From contig JAHJWB010000010.1 of the NCBI GenBank assembly GCA_018828125.1, positions 62,001 through 126,000 on the forward strand: a stretch of DNA of 64,000 nucleotides. Direction: 5' to 3'. The notes under the pieces are model-generated. The model searched no databases, was not told the origin of the DNA, and worked only from the letters and a program-made list of their open reading frames with translations. Within the stretch, counting starts at the first letter, position 1; each line of letters begins with the position of its first letter. The stretch is from Gammaproteobacteria bacterium. Its GTDB lineage: Bacteria; Pseudomonadota; Gammaproteobacteria; Burkholderiales; Burkholderiaceae_C. Below, piece by piece: positions 1-9,901 of this stretch. The translations under genes and the position numbers were made by a program.

Positions 1-959
<959 letters not shown>

Positions 960-963
<4 letters not shown>

Positions 964-1613
964 GCATGATCACCCTGGCCCTTTCCAAGGGCCGCATCTT
1001 TGACGAAACCCTGCCGCTGCTGGCCGCCGCAGGCATCGAGGTGCTGGAAGACCCTGAGAAGTCGCGCAAGCTCATCCTGCCGACCAACCAGCCTAACGTG
1101 CGCGTGGTGCTGGTGCGCGCCACCGACGTGCCCACCTACGTGGAATACGGCGGTGCCGACATCGGTGTGACGGGCAAGGACACCCTCATCGAGCACGGCG
1201 GCCAGGGCCTTTACCAGCCGCTGGACCTGCGCATTGCCAAGTGCCGGGTGAGCGTGGCCGTGCGCAACGACTTTGATTACGAACGCGCCGTCAAGCAGGG
1301 CTCCCGCTTGAAGGTGGCCACCAAATACACCAGCATCGCCCGCGACTTCTTCGCCACCAAGGGTGTGCACGTGGACATGGTCAAGCTCTACGGCAGCATG
1401 GAACTGGCGCCCCTTATCGGCTTGGCCGACGCCATCGTGGACCTGGTGTCCACCGGCAACACGCTCAAGGCCAACCACCTGGTGGAGGTGGAGCGCATCA
1501 TGGACATCAGCTCGTACCTCGTGGTCAACCAAGCCGCGCTCAAGCTCAAGCAGGCGCCGCTACGCCGCATCATTGATGCGTTTGCCTCGGCCATACCGGC
1601 TGAAAAAAACTGA
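960..1613 (+). CDS. hisG: ATP phosphoribosyltransferase, short form
   Basis: HisG condenses ATP with PRPP in the first step of histidine synthesis. At 217 residues it is the short form, which lacks the C-terminal regulatory domain and in other bacteria works in a hetero-octamer with HisZ; no hisZ is present in this window. The N-terminus ([12 protein letters not shown]) and the PRPP-binding region near [14 protein letters not shown] are characteristic. The start codon overlaps the murA stop. A second ATG two codons later is an alternative start. Confidence 0.96.
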
Positions 1614-1635
1614 CCTTTACCCAACAACTGACACT

Positions 1636-3021
1636 ATGAACTTGGTAGCTGCTCCCGCCCGTCTGTCCACCGCTGCGGCCACTTTTGAGGCTGATTTTGC
1701 AGCCCGCCTGCATTGGTCTGCCGACACCGACGCGGCCATCGAGCAGCGCGTGGCCGACATCCTGGCCGATGTGCAAAAGCGCGGCGACGCGGCCGTGCTG
1801 GAGTACACCGCCCGCTTCGACGGCCTCAGTGCCCTCAACATGGCCGCACTGGAGCTGACGCAAGCCGACTTCAAGGCAGCGTTCGATGCCATTCCAGAGG
1901 CCCAGCGTGATGCGCTACAGGCTGCTGCGAAGCGCGTGCGCAGCTACCACGAGGCGCAGAAGAAGGCCTCGGGTGAGAGCTGGAGCTACCGCGACGAAGA
2001 CGGCACGCTGCTGGGTCAGAAGGTCACGCCGGTAGACCGCGTTGGCATCTACGTGCCCGGCGGCAAGGCCGCGTACCCTTCCAGCCTGCTGATGAACGCC
2101 ATCCCGGCCCACGTGGCGGGTGTGCAGGAGATCATCATGGTCGTGCCCACGCCCGTGCGTGGCAGTGTGGCCACGGGCGGCTCAGGCGCGCAACTGGCGT
2201 CGGACAAAGGCGAGCGCAATGATCTGGTGCTGGCCGCTGCGTATGTGGCCGGTGTGACCCGCGCCTTCACCATCGGCGGCGCCCAGGCTGTGGCCGCACT
2301 GGCGTACGGCACGGCCACCGTGCCCAAGGTTGACAAGATCACCGGCCCCGGCAACGCCTACGTGGCAAGTGCCAAGAAGCGTGTGTACGGCACCGTGGGT
2401 ATTGACATGATTGCAGGCCCGAGCGAAATCCTGGTGCTGGCCGACGGCACCACGCCGCCCGACTGGGTGGCCATGGACCTATTCAGCCAGGCCGAACACG
2501 ACGAGCTGGCGCAGAGTATCCTGCTGTGCCCCGACGCTGCCTATCTCGACGCCGTGCAGCGCGAGATCGACCGCCTGCTGCCCACCATGCCCCGTGCCGA
2601 GATCATCGCCAAGAGCCTCACGGGCCGGGGCGCGCTGATCCTGACGAAAGACATGGAAGAAGCCTGCGAGATCAGCAATCGCATCGCTCCTGAACACCTG
2701 GAGGTCAGCAGCACCGACCCACACCGCTGGGAGCCGTTGCTGCGCCACGCCGGTGCCATCTTTCTGGGCGCCTACACCTCCGAGAGCCTGGGCGACTACT
2801 GCGCGGGCCCCAACCACGTGCTGCCCACCAGCGGCACTGCACGCTTCTCGTCACCGCTGGGCGTGTACGACTTCCAAAAGCGCAGCAGCATCATCGAAGT
2901 GAGCGAGGCCGGTGCCCAGGTGCTGGGCACCATCGCCGCCGAGCTGGCCTATGGCGAAGGCCTGCAGGCCCACGCGCAGGCCGCTGAGATGCGGCTCGAA
3001 AACCCGGTCAAGCCGCGCTGA
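1636..3021 (+). CDS. hisD: histidinol dehydrogenase
   Basis: HisD oxidises L-histidinol to histidine in two NAD-dependent steps, the last reactions of the pathway. The protein has 461 residues. Visible family marks are [27 protein letters not shown], the zinc-ligand region [10 protein letters not shown], and NRIAPEHLE, which holds the catalytic Glu-His pair. The ATG at 1636 was chosen because the frame upstream of it only shadows hisG; no strong Shine-Dalgarno precedes it. The gap after hisG is 22 bases. In most relatives hisC would be expected to follow directly, but here an accessory block intervenes. Confidence 0.96.
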   Translation: MNLVAAPARLSTAAATFEADFAARLHWSADTDAAIEQRVADILADVQKRGDAAVLEYTARFDGLSALNMAALELTQADFKAAFDAIPEAQRDALQAAAKRVRSYHEAQKKASGESWSYRDEDGTLLGQKVTPVDRVGIYVPGGKAAYPSSLLMNAIPAHVAGVQEIIMVVPTPVRGSVATGGSGAQLASDKGERNDLVLAAAYVAGVTRAFTIGGAQAVAALAYGTATVPKVDKITGPGNAYVASAKKRVYGTVGIDMIAGPSEILVLADGTTPPDWVAMDLFSQAEHDELAQSILLCPDAAYLDAVQREIDRLLPTMPRAEIIAKSLTGRGALILTKDMEEACEISNRIAPEHLEVSSTDPHRWEPLLRHAGAIFLGAYTSESLGDYCAGPNHVLPTSGTARFSSPLGVYDFQKRSSIIEVSEAGAQVLGTIAAELAYGEGLQAHAQAAEMRLENPVKPR

Positions 3022-3442
3022 CCGCGCTGCGGGGCAGGGCAATGCCCGCAGCGTGGGTAGCGGGCACTGCCGTCACCGTCGGCGTTGCTGGAGCAGGGGC
3101 GGGTGCGGGCGGATAAGCCGCCCCTTCCACCGCCCGGTGCTGCGCCCAGTTCAGCCGTGCGGGCCGGTGGCCTTCAGCACTGACGCGCAGCCTGATGGGG
3201 CCAGTGAACGACAGACGCTGGCCTGCCTCCAGAAAATAGTCTTCCAGCAGACCGTCGCAGGTCACCCAGACGCGGCCTTGTTCCACTTCGAGCAGGGCGA
3301 CGTCGCCCGCACGAAAGTCCAGCACCTGGACGGCCTGCAGCGGCGGCAGCGGCTGGCGCTTCCATTGCAGAGTGAGGGGCACCGCAGGCTGGGTGGGTAG
3401 CGTGGGCGATGACGGAGTGGGGGTGTTGTGCAGCGAGTTCAT
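3008..3442 (-). CDS. DUF2917 family protein
   Basis: A 144-residue protein with a central beta-rich segment (about residues 28-95: [39 protein letters not shown]) that resembles DUF2917, a small cupin-like domain of unknown function. The flanks are rich in proline, alanine and threonine. The start at 3442 avoids a longer reading that would run through the operator boxes of the divergent MocR gene. Its 3' end overlaps the end of hisD by 14 bases on the opposite strand. From memory, DUF2917 genes often sit beside MocR-type regulators, so it may be the regulator's target. That link is inference. Confidence 0.7.
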   Translation of the reverse strand: MNSLHNTPTPSSPTLPTQPAVPLTLQWKRQPLPPLQAVQVLDFRAGDVALLEVEQGRVWVTCDGLLEDYFLEAGQRLSFTGPIRLRVSAEGHRPARLNWAQHRAVEGAAYPPAPAPAPATPTVTAVPATHAAGIALPRSAVSAA

Positions 3443-3501
3443 GCCTTCACTGTGCGGCCTCCAGCGGCGCATCGCTAGCCACAGGCAGGCGCGATCTGGG
3501 C

Positions 3502-3585
3502 CAGTACAGAACATCCAGTTCAACCATCTGTACTGTGCGTGCTGGCGCTTCTCTGTACTGCTCGTGGAGCGGGCTGCCAGTACAG
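3502..3585. promoter_or_regulatory. four TAC-centred operator boxes between DUF2917 gene and mocR
   Basis: Four 8-base boxes lie in the divergent promoter region: CAGTACAG at 3502-3509, CTGTACTG at 3528-3535, CTGTACTG at 3553-3560 and CAGTACAG at 3578-3585. Centre-to-centre spacing is 26, 25 and 25 bases. CAGTACAG is the exact reverse complement of CTGTACTG, so the set is symmetrical: outer pair in one orientation, inner pair in the other. The last box ends nine bases before the mocR start codon. MocR proteins bind repeated half-sites as dimers, so an autoregulatory operator is the natural reading. Confidence 0.7.
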
Positions 3586-3594
3586 AATTGCACC

Positions 3595-5049
3595 ATGGCC
3601 ACAGAAGACGCACCCCCGCTGTACCTGCAGATTGCCGAGCAACTGGCGCAACTCATCCGCAACGGCACCTTGGCACGCGGCGAAAAATTGCCGTCAGTGC
3701 GTGAGCTGGCGCGCCAGCACGCCGTAGCCCAAACCACCGTGGTGCAGGCCTACCACTGGCTGGAGGATGCGCGCTTGGTCACTGCGCGGCCGCGGTCAGG
3801 CTTTTTTGTCGCGGCGCGGCCTGTGAGCCTGCCAGAGCCCAGCACGCCGCGCCCCATGCGCCGCCCGCGCGAGGTGTCGGTGGATTGGCTGGGCCAGCGC
3901 ATCCTGGGGCACAAGCAGCCCCAAGACATGGTTTCGTTCAGCAGCGGCACACCTGGCCCTGAGTTGTTCAACCCTGACCGTGTGCGGCGTGCCGTGGTGC
4001 GTGCCGCGCAGCGCAACCGCAACCTGCTGTGCACCTATCCCAGCTCATCGGGGCACGAGGACGCACGCCGTGCCCTGGCGCGTTACGCCGTCGGCCTGGG
4101 CTGCAGCCTGGACCCCGAGAACATCGTGATCACCGGCGGCTGCATGGACAGCATTGCGCTGTGCCTGCGCGCGGTGACGCAGCCGGGCGACGTGGTGGCG
4201 CTGGAGTCGCCCACGCATTTTTCTTTTCTGGAGGTGCTGCAGGGCCTGCATTTGAAGGCGCTGGAGATTCCCACCCACCCGCGCAACGGCCTGTCGCTGG
4301 ATGCGCTCCAGCTAGCGCTCGATACGCAACCGGTGAAGGCCTTGATGGTGGTGCCCACGCTCAGCAACCCGCTGGGCAGTTGCATGCCCCAAGCCGAGCG
4401 CAAGCGCCTGGCGCAGATGGCGGCACGGCATGGCATGGCAGTCATCGAGGACGCGATTTACAACGACCTCGTGGAGGTGGACGAGATGCGCCGTACGGTC
4501 AAGTCGTATGACACCACAGGCCATGTGATGTTGTGCGACTCGTTCTCCAAGACGCTGGCGCCCGGCCTGCGCCTTGGCTGGCTGGAAGCTGGGCGCTGGG
4601 CCGACAAGCTGCGCGCCATCAAGGATCTGCAGGCGGGCGGCCAGTCGGCCGTGCTGGAGCTGGCGCTAGCCGATCTCATCACCCAGGCGGGCCACGCCGC
4701 GGCCATGCGCCAGCTGCGCGCGGCCGTGGCGGCGCGCATGGACGAGGTGCGCTGCATCATCGCCGCGCACTTCCCGCAGGGCACGCGCGTGAGCGACCCG
4801 CCCGGTGGTCTGTTGTTGTGGCTGGAGCTGCCCCGTGCCCTCGATTCGGTGCAATTGCATGAAGCCTGCCTGGCCCAGCAGATCCTCATTGCTCCCGGCA
4901 CGGTGTTCAGCGCCAGCGGACGCTTTCGCAACTGCCTGCGCATCGGTGTGGGGGGTGACTGGTCGCCAGCCCATCTAGCGGCGCTGCGCACTGTGGGCGA
5001 TATGGCCTGCCAGATGCTGCAGAGCGGGACACCCCGGAAGGCGGCGTAA
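3595..5049 (+). CDS. MocR-type regulator (GntR HTH plus class I aminotransferase domain)
   Basis: A 484-residue protein with an N-terminal GntR winged helix-turn-helix (about residues 8-75: LYLQIAEQLAQLIRNG, LPSVRELARQ, VVQAYHWLEDARLV) joined to a fold-type I aminotransferase-like domain. The PLP lysine is expected at K319 in DSFSKTLAPGLRLGW. MocR proteins use PLP or an amino-acid adduct as effector. PdxR, GabR and TauR are known members; the effector here is unknown. It is divergent from the DUF2917 gene and on the same strand as his genes, inserted between hisD and hisC. The ATG at 3595 was chosen because the longer frame runs through the operator boxes. Confidence 0.88.
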   Translation: MATEDAPPLYLQIAEQLAQLIRNGTLARGEKLPSVRELARQHAVAQTTVVQAYHWLEDARLVTARPRSGFFVAARPVSLPEPSTPRPMRRPREVSVDWLGQRILGHKQPQDMVSFSSGTPGPELFNPDRVRRAVVRAAQRNRNLLCTYPSSSGHEDARRALARYAVGLGCSLDPENIVITGGCMDSIALCLRAVTQPGDVVALESPTHFSFLEVLQGLHLKALEIPTHPRNGLSLDALQLALDTQPVKALMVVPTLSNPLGSCMPQAERKRLAQMAARHGMAVIEDAIYNDLVEVDEMRRTVKSYDTTGHVMLCDSFSKTLAPGLRLGWLEAGRWADKLRAIKDLQAGGQSAVLELALADLITQAGHAAAMRQLRAAVAARMDEVRCIIAAHFPQGTRVSDPPGGLLLWLELPRALDSVQLHEACLAQQILIAPGTVFSASGRFRNCLRIGVGGDWSPAHLAALRTVGDMACQMLQSGTPRKAA

Positions 5050-5060
5050 CTTATAAAACA

Positions 5061-5091
5061 ACACGAAGTTCGTGTTGCACGAACTTCGTGT
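5061..5091. promoter_or_regulatory. double-palindrome operator of the toxin-antitoxin pair
   Basis: A perfect 14-base inverted repeat (ACACGAAGTTCGTG at 5061-5074 and its reverse complement at 5078-5091) is separated by TTG. Each arm is itself a palindrome of the form CACGAA-N-TTCGTG, so the site offers two dyads side by side, as expected for cooperative binding of ribbon-helix-helix dimers. A TAATAT box at 5091-5096 overlaps the right edge and is only seven bases from the antitoxin ATG. If it is the -10 element, the transcript would be almost leaderless. Confidence 0.75.
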
Positions 5092-5103
5092 AATATTTTG
5101 CCC

Positions 5104-5328
5104 ATGAAGAACATCACCGTGACCATGGACGACACCGTTGCCGAATGGGTGCGCGTGGAAGCCGCCAAGCGCGGTAGCAGCGTCTCGCGCCTGCTCGGTG
5201 AATGGCTGGCCGAAAAGATGCGCCAGGAAGACGCCTATGCCCAGGCCATGCGCGAGGCGCTGGGGTTTGAGTCCTGGGGCGCATCGACTGGTCCCTACGT
5301 GCCGCGCGAAACGCTGTTTCTGCGCTGA
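5104..5328 (+). CDS. ribbon-helix-helix antitoxin
   Basis: A 74-residue protein whose first about 45 residues fit a CopG/RHH DNA-binding domain: a beta strand (NITVTMDD) then two helices (TVAEWVRVEAAKRG and SVSRLLGEWLAEKM). The acidic or aromatic tail (YAQAMREALGFESW) would be the toxin-binding part. It lies 14 bases upstream of a PIN-domain gene and just downstream of a perfect palindromic operator, the usual layout of a VapBC-like module. The ATG at 5104 is preferred over a TTG two codons upstream. No Shine-Dalgarno is visible, consistent with leaderless translation. Confidence 0.82.
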   Translation: MKNITVTMDDTVAEWVRVEAAKRGSSVSRLLGEWLAEKMRQEDAYAQAMREALGFESWGASTGPYVPRETLFLR

Positions 5329-5342
5329 ACGTTGGAAGCGGC

Positions 5343-5795
5343 ATGAGCACTGTCCCCATCTTTGTCGACACCGAAATCCTGCTCGCCAGCGTGGACGACC
5401 GTGACGCCGAGCGTCAGGCGCGGGCGCGTGAATGGATCAGCTTTTGCTGGCAGACGCGCAGCGGCCGCATCAGCTCGCAGGTGCTCAATGAGCTGTACAA
5501 CCAGGCCATCCAGCGTTTTGACGGCCCCCATGTGCTGCAGCAGGTGCGCGCCCAGGTGCGCCGCCTGCGCGTGTGGCTGCCGCCACACCTGGACTCGTAC
5601 ACCGTGGACGGCGCCTGGGACCTGCAGGACCGCTACCGCCTGGGCTACTGGGATGCGCTCATCCTGTCGTCCGCCCACCAGCAGGGCTGCCGCTACCTGC
5701 TGACCGAGGCGCTGCCGCACAACCAGCCGATGGACGCCGTGCGCCCCATCAACCCTTTTCTTGTCACCCCCAACGAACTGGACACCACCGAATGA
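5343..5795 (+). CDS. PIN-domain toxin, VapC-like
   Basis: A 150-residue PIN-domain protein, presumably a magnesium-dependent ribonuclease neutralised by the upstream antitoxin. The acidic residues expected in the active site are visible: D9 (FVDTEILL), E50 (LNELYNQA) and D104 (YWDALILSS). The fourth motif reads LLTEALPHNQ, where relatives often have LLTEDLQ, so E122 is kept but the following aspartate is alanine. The position after VDT is Glu rather than the usual Asn. The stop codon overlaps the hisC start (ATGA), an unexpected coupling of a toxin to an amino-acid pathway gene. Confidence 0.82.
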   Translation: MSTVPIFVDTEILLASVDDRDAERQARAREWISFCWQTRSGRISSQVLNELYNQAIQRFDGPHVLQQVRAQVRRLRVWLPPHLDSYTVDGAWDLQDRYRLGYWDALILSSAHQQGCRYLLTEALPHNQPMDAVRPINPFLVTPNELDTTE

Positions 5796-6913
5796 CTACT
5801 CCCGCGTCGTCTCCCCTCCAGGCCCTGGCCCGCATTCGCCCCGACGTGCGCGCCATGCACGCTTACGGCGTGCAGCCCTCCACCGGCATGCTCAAGATGG
5901 ACGCGATGGAGAACCCCTTCCGCCTGCCCGCGCATCTGCAGGCCGCGTTGGGCCAGCGCCTGGGAGCGGTGGCACTCAACCGCTACCCCGGCGACCGCCT
6001 GCTGGACCTGAAGGCGGCCCTCGCCAAATACGCCGGAATGCCCGAGGGCTACGGCATCGTGCTGGGCAATGGTTCAGACGAACTCATCACACTGCTGGCA
6101 CTGGCCTGCGCCCAATCCGGCACGGGCCAGCGCGCCACCATGCTCGCGCCCATGCCGGGCTTTGTGATGTACCCGCTGTCGGCGCAACTGCAGGGGCTGG
6201 ACTTTGTCGGCGTGCCGCTCACGCCCGACTTCGAGCTGGACGAGCCCGCCATGCTCGACGCCATCGCCCAGCACCAGCCTGCCATCACCTACATTGCCTA
6301 CCCCAACAACCCCACGGCCACGCTGTGGGACGAAGGCGCGGTGGAGCGCATCATCGACGCCGCAGGCGCCCAGGGTGGCATCGTGGTCATGGACGAGGCC
6401 TACCAGCCGTTTGCCAGCCGCACCTGGATCGACCGCATGCGCGCCGAGCCCGCGCGCAACGCCCACGTGCTGCTCATGCGCACGCTCAGCAAGTTTGGCC
6501 TGGCGGGCGTGCGCCTGGGCTACCTCATCGGGCCCGCTGCCTTTGTCAGCGAAATCGACAAGGTGCGCCCACCTTACAACGTGAGCGTGCTCAACTGTGA
6601 AGCCGCGCTGTTTGCGCTCGAGCATGCCGAGGTGTTTGCCGCCCAGGCCGCCGAAATCCGTGCCGAGCGCACCACACTCGTCGCCGCGCTGCGCCAGATG
6701 CCCGGGGTCGAAAAGTGCTGGGACAGCGAGGCCAACATGGTCCTCATTCGCGTGGCGGATTCTGCCAAGGCATACGAGGGCATGAAAAACCGCAAGGTCC
6801 TCGTCAAGAACGTTTCTACAATGCACCCATTGCTGGCCAACTGCCTGCGCCTCACAGTGGGCAACGCTGACGACAACGCGCAGATGCTGGCCGCACTCCA
6901 AGCCTCCCTATGA
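5792..6913 (+). CDS. hisC: histidinol-phosphate aminotransferase
   Basis: HisC is a PLP enzyme that converts imidazole-acetol phosphate and glutamate to histidinol phosphate. The 373-residue protein has the class I/II aminotransferase marks [20 protein letters not shown] and [14 protein letters not shown], the last holding the PLP lysine. It begins in the ATGA overlap with the PIN toxin and ends in an ATGA overlap with hisB, so it sits in a tightly coupled string. Its translation may depend on ribosomes finishing the toxin gene. Transcription could come from the distant his promoter, the MocR promoter or the toxin-antitoxin promoter. Confidence 0.96.
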   Translation: MTTPASSPLQALARIRPDVRAMHAYGVQPSTGMLKMDAMENPFRLPAHLQAALGQRLGAVALNRYPGDRLLDLKAALAKYAGMPEGYGIVLGNGSDELITLLALACAQSGTGQRATMLAPMPGFVMYPLSAQLQGLDFVGVPLTPDFELDEPAMLDAIAQHQPAITYIAYPNNPTATLWDEGAVERIIDAAGAQGGIVVMDEAYQPFASRTWIDRMRAEPARNAHVLLMRTLSKFGLAGVRLGYLIGPAAFVSEIDKVRPPYNVSVLNCEAALFALEHAEVFAAQAAEIRAERTTLVAALRQMPGVEKCWDSEANMVLIRVADSAKAYEGMKNRKVLVKNVSTMHPLLANCLRLTVGNADDNAQMLAALQASL

Positions 6914-7548
6914 CTTCCTCCGCACTCGTACCCTCCGCCCCATCGGCCGACCCGATGGCCGACCGCATTGCCGAGGTCAGCCGCAACACCGCCGAGACGC
7001 GCATCAATGTGCGCATCAACCTCGACGGCACCGGCCAGGCCAAACTCTCCACCGGCATTGGATTTTTTGACCACATGCTCGACCAGATCGCCCGCCACGG
7101 GCTGATCGACCTCGACATCGACTGCGAAGGCGACCTGCACATCGACGGCCACCACACGGTGGAAGACGTGGGCATCACCCTGGGCCAGGCGTTTGCGCGC
7201 GCCGTGGGCGACAAGAAGGGCATTCGCCGCTACGGCCACGCCTATGTGCCGCTGGATGAAGCCCTGTCGCGCGTGGTCGTCGACTTCTCGGGTCGCCCCG
7301 GCCTGCACATCGACGTGAAGTTCACGGCCGGCAGCATCGGCCAGCTCGACACACAGCTGGTGTATGAGTTCTTCCAGGGCTTTGTGAACCACGCGGGCGT
7401 CACGCTGCACGTCGACAACCTCAAGGGCGTCAACGCCCACCACCAGTGCGAGACGATCTTCAAGGCGTTTGGGCGCACGCTGCGCGCAGCGCTGGAGCGC
7501 GACCCGCGCTCGGTGGGCGTGATTCCGTCCACCAAGGGTTCGTTGTGA
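6910..7548 (+). CDS. hisB: imidazoleglycerol-phosphate dehydratase
   Basis: A 212-residue single-function HisB that dehydrates imidazole glycerol phosphate to imidazole acetol phosphate. The paired metal-binding motifs are present: [14 protein letters not shown] in the first half and [13 protein letters not shown] in the second. The N-terminus carries a short alanine/proline-rich lead ([19 protein letters not shown]), so the true start could also be the internal Met at 6955. It overlaps hisC by four bases. A hairpin repeat element follows before hisH. Confidence 0.96.
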   Translation: MTSSALVPSAPSADPMADRIAEVSRNTAETRINVRINLDGTGQAKLSTGIGFFDHMLDQIARHGLIDLDIDCEGDLHIDGHHTVEDVGITLGQAFARAVGDKKGIRRYGHAYVPLDEALSRVVVDFSGRPGLHIDVKFTAGSIGQLDTQLVYEFFQGFVNHAGVTLHVDNLKGVNAHHQCETIFKAFGRTLRAALERDPRSVGVIPSTKGSL

Positions 7549-7554
7549 AAATTT

Positions 7555-7606
7555 TAGGTCAAATCGGGCGCTAGCGCTTGATAGATAAGCGCTAGCAGCT
7601 ATGAAT
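7555..7606 (-). repeat. AGCGCTT hairpin repeat, copy 1 (reverse flanks), at hisH start
   Basis: The stem is GCTAGCGCTT (7570-7579) and AAGCGCTAGC (7587-7596), a perfect 10-base pairing around the loop GATAGAT. The flanks match the family in reverse orientation: AAATCGGGC on the left and AGCTATGAA on the right. The ATG of hisH (7601) is part of the AGCTATGAA end, and the hairpin ends only four bases before it. No separate Shine-Dalgarno is visible between hairpin and start. Confidence 0.85.
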
Positions 7607-8287
7607 ATGGAAGCAAAAACCGTTGTGGTGGTGGACTATGGCATGGGCAACCTGCGCTCAGTGTCACAGGCCGTGCAGGCCGCAGCCGAGGGCTCGGGCT
7701 GGACCGTGGTCGTCACCCAGCGCCCCGAAGACGTGCGCTCCGCACAGCGCATCGTGCTGCCAGGGCAGGGCGCCATGCCCGACTGCATGCGCGAGCTGCG
7801 CGAGTCCGGCCTGCAGGAATCGGTGCTCGAAGCCGCTGCCAGCAAGCCGATGTTTGGCGTGTGCGTGGGCATGCAGATGCTGCTGGACCACAGTGCCGAG
7901 GGCCCAAACGGAGGAACGCCCGGCCTGGGCCTGATCCCTGGCGATGTGCTCAAGTTTGACCTCGCAGGCCGCACCCAGCCCGACGGCAGCCGCTTCAAGG
8001 TGCCCCAGATGGGCTGGAACCAGGTGCGGCAGATGCCCCACGCCCACCACGGCGGTGGCGTGCACCCGGTGTGGGCTGGCGTGCCGGACGGCAGCTACTT
8101 TTACTTTGTGCACAGTTTCTACGCCGTGCCGCAAAATCCTGCCCACTGCGCGGGGCAAACGGACTACGGCGGTTTGTTCGCCGCCGCCATTGCGCGCGAT
8201 AATATTTTTGCCACCCAGTTTCACCCGGAGAAAAGCGCGGAGCATGGCCTGGCCCTGTACCGCAATTTTCTGCACTGGAATCCCTGA
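7601..8287 (+). CDS. hisH: imidazole glycerol phosphate synthase, glutaminase subunit
   Basis: HisH hydrolyses glutamine and channels ammonia to HisF. The 228-residue class I glutamine amidotransferase shows the nucleophile region [13 protein letters not shown] and the His-Glu pair in [22 protein letters not shown] is the typical N-terminus. Two ATGs are possible (7601 or 7607); both sit immediately after the hairpin repeat, which occupies the place of a normal ribosome-binding site. Translation may therefore be sensitive to folding of the repeat. Confidence 0.96.
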   Translation: MNMEAKTVVVVDYGMGNLRSVSQAVQAAAEGSGWTVVVTQRPEDVRSAQRIVLPGQGAMPDCMRELRESGLQESVLEAAASKPMFGVCVGMQMLLDHSAEGPNGGTPGLGLIPGDVLKFDLAGRTQPDGSRFKVPQMGWNQVRQMPHAHHGGGVHPVWAGVPDGSYFYFVHSFYAVPQNPAHCAGQTDYGGLFAAAIARDNIFATQFHPEKSAEHGLALYRNFLHWNP

Positions 8288-8352
8288 TCCCTTAACCCCC
8301 ACCCGTTCGGGCCGAGCTGCGTCTCGCCCTTTTTCACCCGAACTTCACCACC

Positions 8353-9093
8353 ATGCTGCTCATCCCCGCCATCGACCTCAAAGACGGCCACTGCGTTCGC
8401 CTCAAACAAGGCGATATGGACCAATCCACCACCTTTGGTGAAGACCCCGCCGCCATGGCTCGCAAATGGGTGGATGCCGGCGCACGCCGCCTCCACCTGG
8501 TGGACCTGAACGGTGCGTTTGCGGGCGTGCCCAAAAACTACAGCGCGATCAAGTCCATCCTTAAAGAAGTCGGTGACGACATCCCCGTGCAACTCGGCGG
8601 CGGCATCCGTGACCTGGACACCATCGAGAAATACATCGACGGCGGCCTGCGCTACGTGATCATCGGCACGGCTGCGGTCAAGAACCCCGGTTTTCTGAAG
8701 GACGCCTGCAGCGCCTTCGGCGGCCACATCATCGTGGGGCTCGACGCCAAGGACGGCAAGGTGGCCACCGACGGCTGGAGCAAGCTCACTGGCCACGAAG
8801 TGGTGGACCTGGCCAAGAAGTTCGAGGACTGGGGCGTTGAATCCATCATCTACACCGACATCGGCCGCGACGGCATGCTCTCGGGTATCAACATCGACGC
8901 CACGGTGAAGCTAGCGCAAGCGCTGTCCATCCCTGTGATCGCCTCGGGCGGCCTGTCGAACATGACCGATATCGAGCAGCTGTGCGCGGTGGAGAGCGAA
9001 GGCGTCGAAGGTGTGATCTGCGGCCGGGCCATCTACAGCGGTGACCTCGACTTTGCTGCGGCGCAAGCGCGTGCCGACGAACTGAACGGCTAA
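8353..9093 (+). CDS. hisA: ProFAR isomerase
   Basis: HisA is a (beta-alpha)8-barrel enzyme that opens the aminoaldose ribosyl ring of 5'-ProFAR by an Amadori rearrangement. The 246-residue protein shows the two half-barrel aspartates in [12 protein letters not shown] and [15 protein letters not shown], and phosphate-binding glycines in QLGGGIRD and IASGGLS. It follows hisH after 65 bases and precedes hisF by seven, so the three form the central part of the pathway in order. Confidence 0.96.
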   Translation: MLLIPAIDLKDGHCVRLKQGDMDQSTTFGEDPAAMARKWVDAGARRLHLVDLNGAFAGVPKNYSAIKSILKEVGDDIPVQLGGGIRDLDTIEKYIDGGLRYVIIGTAAVKNPGFLKDACSAFGGHIIVGLDAKDGKVATDGWSKLTGHEVVDLAKKFEDWGVESIIYTDIGRDGMLSGINIDATVKLAQALSIPVIASGGLSNMTDIEQLCAVESEGVEGVICGRAIYSGDLDFAAAQARADELNG

Positions 9094-9100
9094 GGACTGC

Positions 9101-9901
9101 ATGCTCGCCAAACGCATCATCCCCTGCCTCGACGTTACCGGAGGCCGCGTGGTCAAGGGCGTCAATTTCGTCGAATTGCGCGATGCGGGCGACCCGGTCG
9201 AGATCGCAGCACGCTACAACGCGCAGGGTGCCGACGAGCTGACCTTCCTGGACATCACCGCCACCAGCGACGGCCGGGATTTGATCCTGCACATCATTGA
9301 GGCTGTGGCCAGCCAGGTGTTCATTCCGCTCACCGTGGGCGGCGGCGTGCGCACGGTGGAAGACGTGCGCAGGCTGCTCAATGCGGGTGCTGACAAGACC
9401 AGCTTCAATTCGGCCGCTATTGCCAACCCCGACGTCATCAACGCCGTATCTGCCAAGTACGGTGCGCAGTGCATCGTGGTGGCCATCGACGCCAAGCGCC
9501 GCTCGGCCGAGGATGCGCAGCGCATTGGCGCCAACGGGCAGCCCGTCGGCGCAGGCTGGGATGTTTTCAGCCACGGAGGGCGCAAGAACACCGGCCTGGA
9601 CGCCATCGCCTGGGCCTCCGAAATGGCGCAGCGCGGCGCGGGCGAAATCCTGCTGACCAGCATGGACCGCGATGGCACGAAGGCCGGGTTTGACCTGGAG
9701 CTGACCCGGGCCGTGAGCGATGCTGTCAGCGTGCCTGTGATCGCCTCGGGCGGCGTGGGCAACCTCGACCACCTGGCCGACGGCATCCAGACCGGCGGCG
9801 CCGACGCGGTGCTGGCGGCCAGCATCTTCCACTACGGTGAATACACGGTGGGCCAGGCCAAGGCCCGCATGGCCGAGCGCGGCATTCCGGTGCGCCTGTG
9901 A
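9101..9901 (+). CDS. hisF: imidazole glycerol phosphate synthase, cyclase subunit
   Basis: HisF uses ammonia from HisH to close the imidazole ring and releases AICAR. The 266-residue barrel has the catalytic aspartates in [14 protein letters not shown] and VVAIDAKRR, and the phosphate-binding glycine loops in TVGGGVRT and IASGGVGN. Its stop codon overlaps a GTG start of the next gene (GTGA), so the downstream exported protein is probably made in step with HisF. Confidence 0.97.
   Translation: MLAKRIIPCLDVTGGRVVKGVNFVELRDAGDPVEIAARYNAQGADELTFLDITATSDGRDLILHIIEAVASQVFIPLTVGGGVRTVEDVRRLLNAGADKTSFNSAAIANPDVINAVSAKYGAQCIVVAIDAKRRSAEDAQRIGANGQPVGAGWDVFSHGGRKNTGLDAIAWASEMAQRGAGEILLTSMDRDGTKAGFDLELTRAVSDAVSVPVIASGGVGNLDHLADGIQTGGADAVLAASIFHYGEYTVGQAKARMAERGIPVRL

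Noticed and set aside
1363..1635. N-terminal extension of hisD overlapping hisG
   Set aside because: The residues are arginine/tryptophan-rich frame-shadow of hisG; HisD similarity begins at 1636.
3443..3613. longer start for the DUF2917 gene
   Set aside because: It would run through the operator boxes and mocR start and shows no domain similarity.
4306..4330. CAGCTAGCGCTCGATAC in the MocR gene, similar to the repeat
   Set aside because: It lies in conserved coding sequence, lacks the second stem arm and flanks, and is explained by codon choice.
8908..8930. CTAGCGCAAGCGCTG in hisA, similar to the repeat stem
   Set aside because: It is within a conserved part of the barrel; no loop or flanks of the family are present.
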